A DNA stretch of 14,507 nucleotides, from NCBI GenBank assembly GCA_002345845.1, contig DDWF01000005.1, positions 12,496 through 27,002 on the forward strand, given 5' to 3'. This stretch comes from Betaproteobacteria bacterium UBA2293. GTDB lineage: Bacteria; Pseudomonadota; Gammaproteobacteria; Burkholderiales; Rhodocyclaceae. The notes below the pieces were generated by a model that saw only the letters and a list, made by a program, of their open reading frames with translations, ran no database searches and had not been told where the DNA came from. The translations under genes and the position numbers were made by a program. Positions 14,089 to 14,507 of this stretch are shown here, piece after piece (position 1 is the first letter of the stretch; each line of letters begins with the position of its first letter).

Positions 14089-14507
14089 TCAAAGCATCGG
14101 GACTTCTTCGTCCTGGAAGCGCCGACGGATGTCGAGCACCGCGTCCCAGCCAGCGAGGAAGGCCTCGACGCAGAGTGGATCGAAATGCTTGCCGCGCCCC
14201 TCCTCGAGGAAACGGACCGCATCTTCCAGTGGCCAGGCTTTCTTGTACGGCCGCTCCGAAGTCAGTGCATCGAAAACATCGGCGACCGCGACAATCCGCC
14301 CGAACAGCGGGATGGCCTGGCCCTTCAGGCCGTGCGGATAGCCGCTGCCATCGTATTTCTCATGGTGCGAAATGGCAACTTCGGCACCAGCCTGCATGAT
14401 TTCCGAGCGGCTGTCCTTGAGCAGTTCATGGCCGAGCCGGGCGTGTCCCTTCATCACCTCGAATTCCTCGAAGGTCAGCTTGCCGGGTTTGAGCAGGATG
14501 TAATCGG
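14089..14507 (-). CDS. HD-GYP domain protein, probable cyclic-di-GMP phosphodiesterase (partial, C-terminal part)
   Basis: The reading frame enters from the right edge and stops at 14089; about 139 residues are visible. They read ...DYILLKPGKLTFEEFEVMKGH, then ISHHEKYDGSGYPHGLKG, IPLFGRIVAVADVFDALTSERPYK and LEEGRGKHFDPLCVEAFL. These are the HD-GYP landmarks: the HH-GYP segment and the following metal-site and conserved DVFDALTSxRPYK blocks. Family knowledge: HD-GYP proteins hydrolyse cyclic-di-GMP. The N-terminal HD dyad and any receiver or sensor domain lie outside the window, so activity and type (for example RpfG-like response regulator) cannot be judged. It is followed after 26 bp by the HPt gene, which suggests phosphorelay control. 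Confidence 0.93.
   Translation of the reverse strand, partial: DYILLKPGKLTFEEFEVMKGHARLGHELLKDSRSEIMQAGAEVAISHHEKYDGSGYPHGLKGQAIPLFGRIVAVADVFDALTSERPYKKAWPLEDAVRFLEEGRGKHFDPLCVEAFLAGWDAVLDIRRRFQDEEVPML

Overview
The window is a gene-dense, GC-rich stretch of a proteobacterial chromosome with strong G/C preference at third codon positions. The DUF2863-type protein, the BioC-BioH route to biotin, the GlpM-like protein and the overall protein flavour suggest a betaproteobacterium, plausibly Rhodocyclales (Dechloromonas/Azonexus-like). That placement is my recognition, not a search. I see no insertion sequences, phage genes, RNA genes or CRISPR arrays, and no frameshifted genes.

Layout, left to right: (1) the 5' end of a dusC-type tRNA-dihydrouridine synthase (minus, cut by the edge), divergent from an orphan PIN-domain nuclease gene that overlaps the end of yaaA (minus). 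(2) yaaA is divergent from a plus-strand group of DUF2863, bioA and a glpM-like membrane protein gene. (3) A minus-strand operon dadA-ridA-AGCS symporter-alr, which amounts to a complete alanine uptake and catabolism module. (4) A 255-bp divergent regulatory region, then a plus-strand TyrR-like regulator (ACT-PAS-AAA+ with GAFTGA-HTH). (5) A tightly coupled plus-strand bioF-bioH-bioC-bioD operon. (6) A minus-strand pair, an HPt protein and an HD-GYP protein, the latter running off the right edge.

The most interesting part is the dadA/regulator intergenic region. It carries a near-consensus sigma-54 promoter reading into dadA (15 of 16 positions fit). Upstream lie three 18-bp direct repeats, each fitting the G-N14-C framework of a TyrR box. 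Two of them sit on the likely sigma-70 promoter of the regulator gene. This predicts a sigma-54-activated, TyrR-type control circuit for an alanine operon, with autorepression of the regulator. Such a regulator differs from E. coli TyrR, which lacks GAFTGA and works with sigma-70, and from Lrp-type DadR.

How the genes work together: the symporter imports alanine, Alr interconverts L- and D-alanine, DadA oxidises D-alanine to an imine and passes electrons to the respiratory chain, and RidA hydrolyses the imine to pyruvate and ammonia. This module sits between bioA and bioFHCD. BioF consumes L-alanine, so a metabolic link is possible but unproven. bioB is not in the window.
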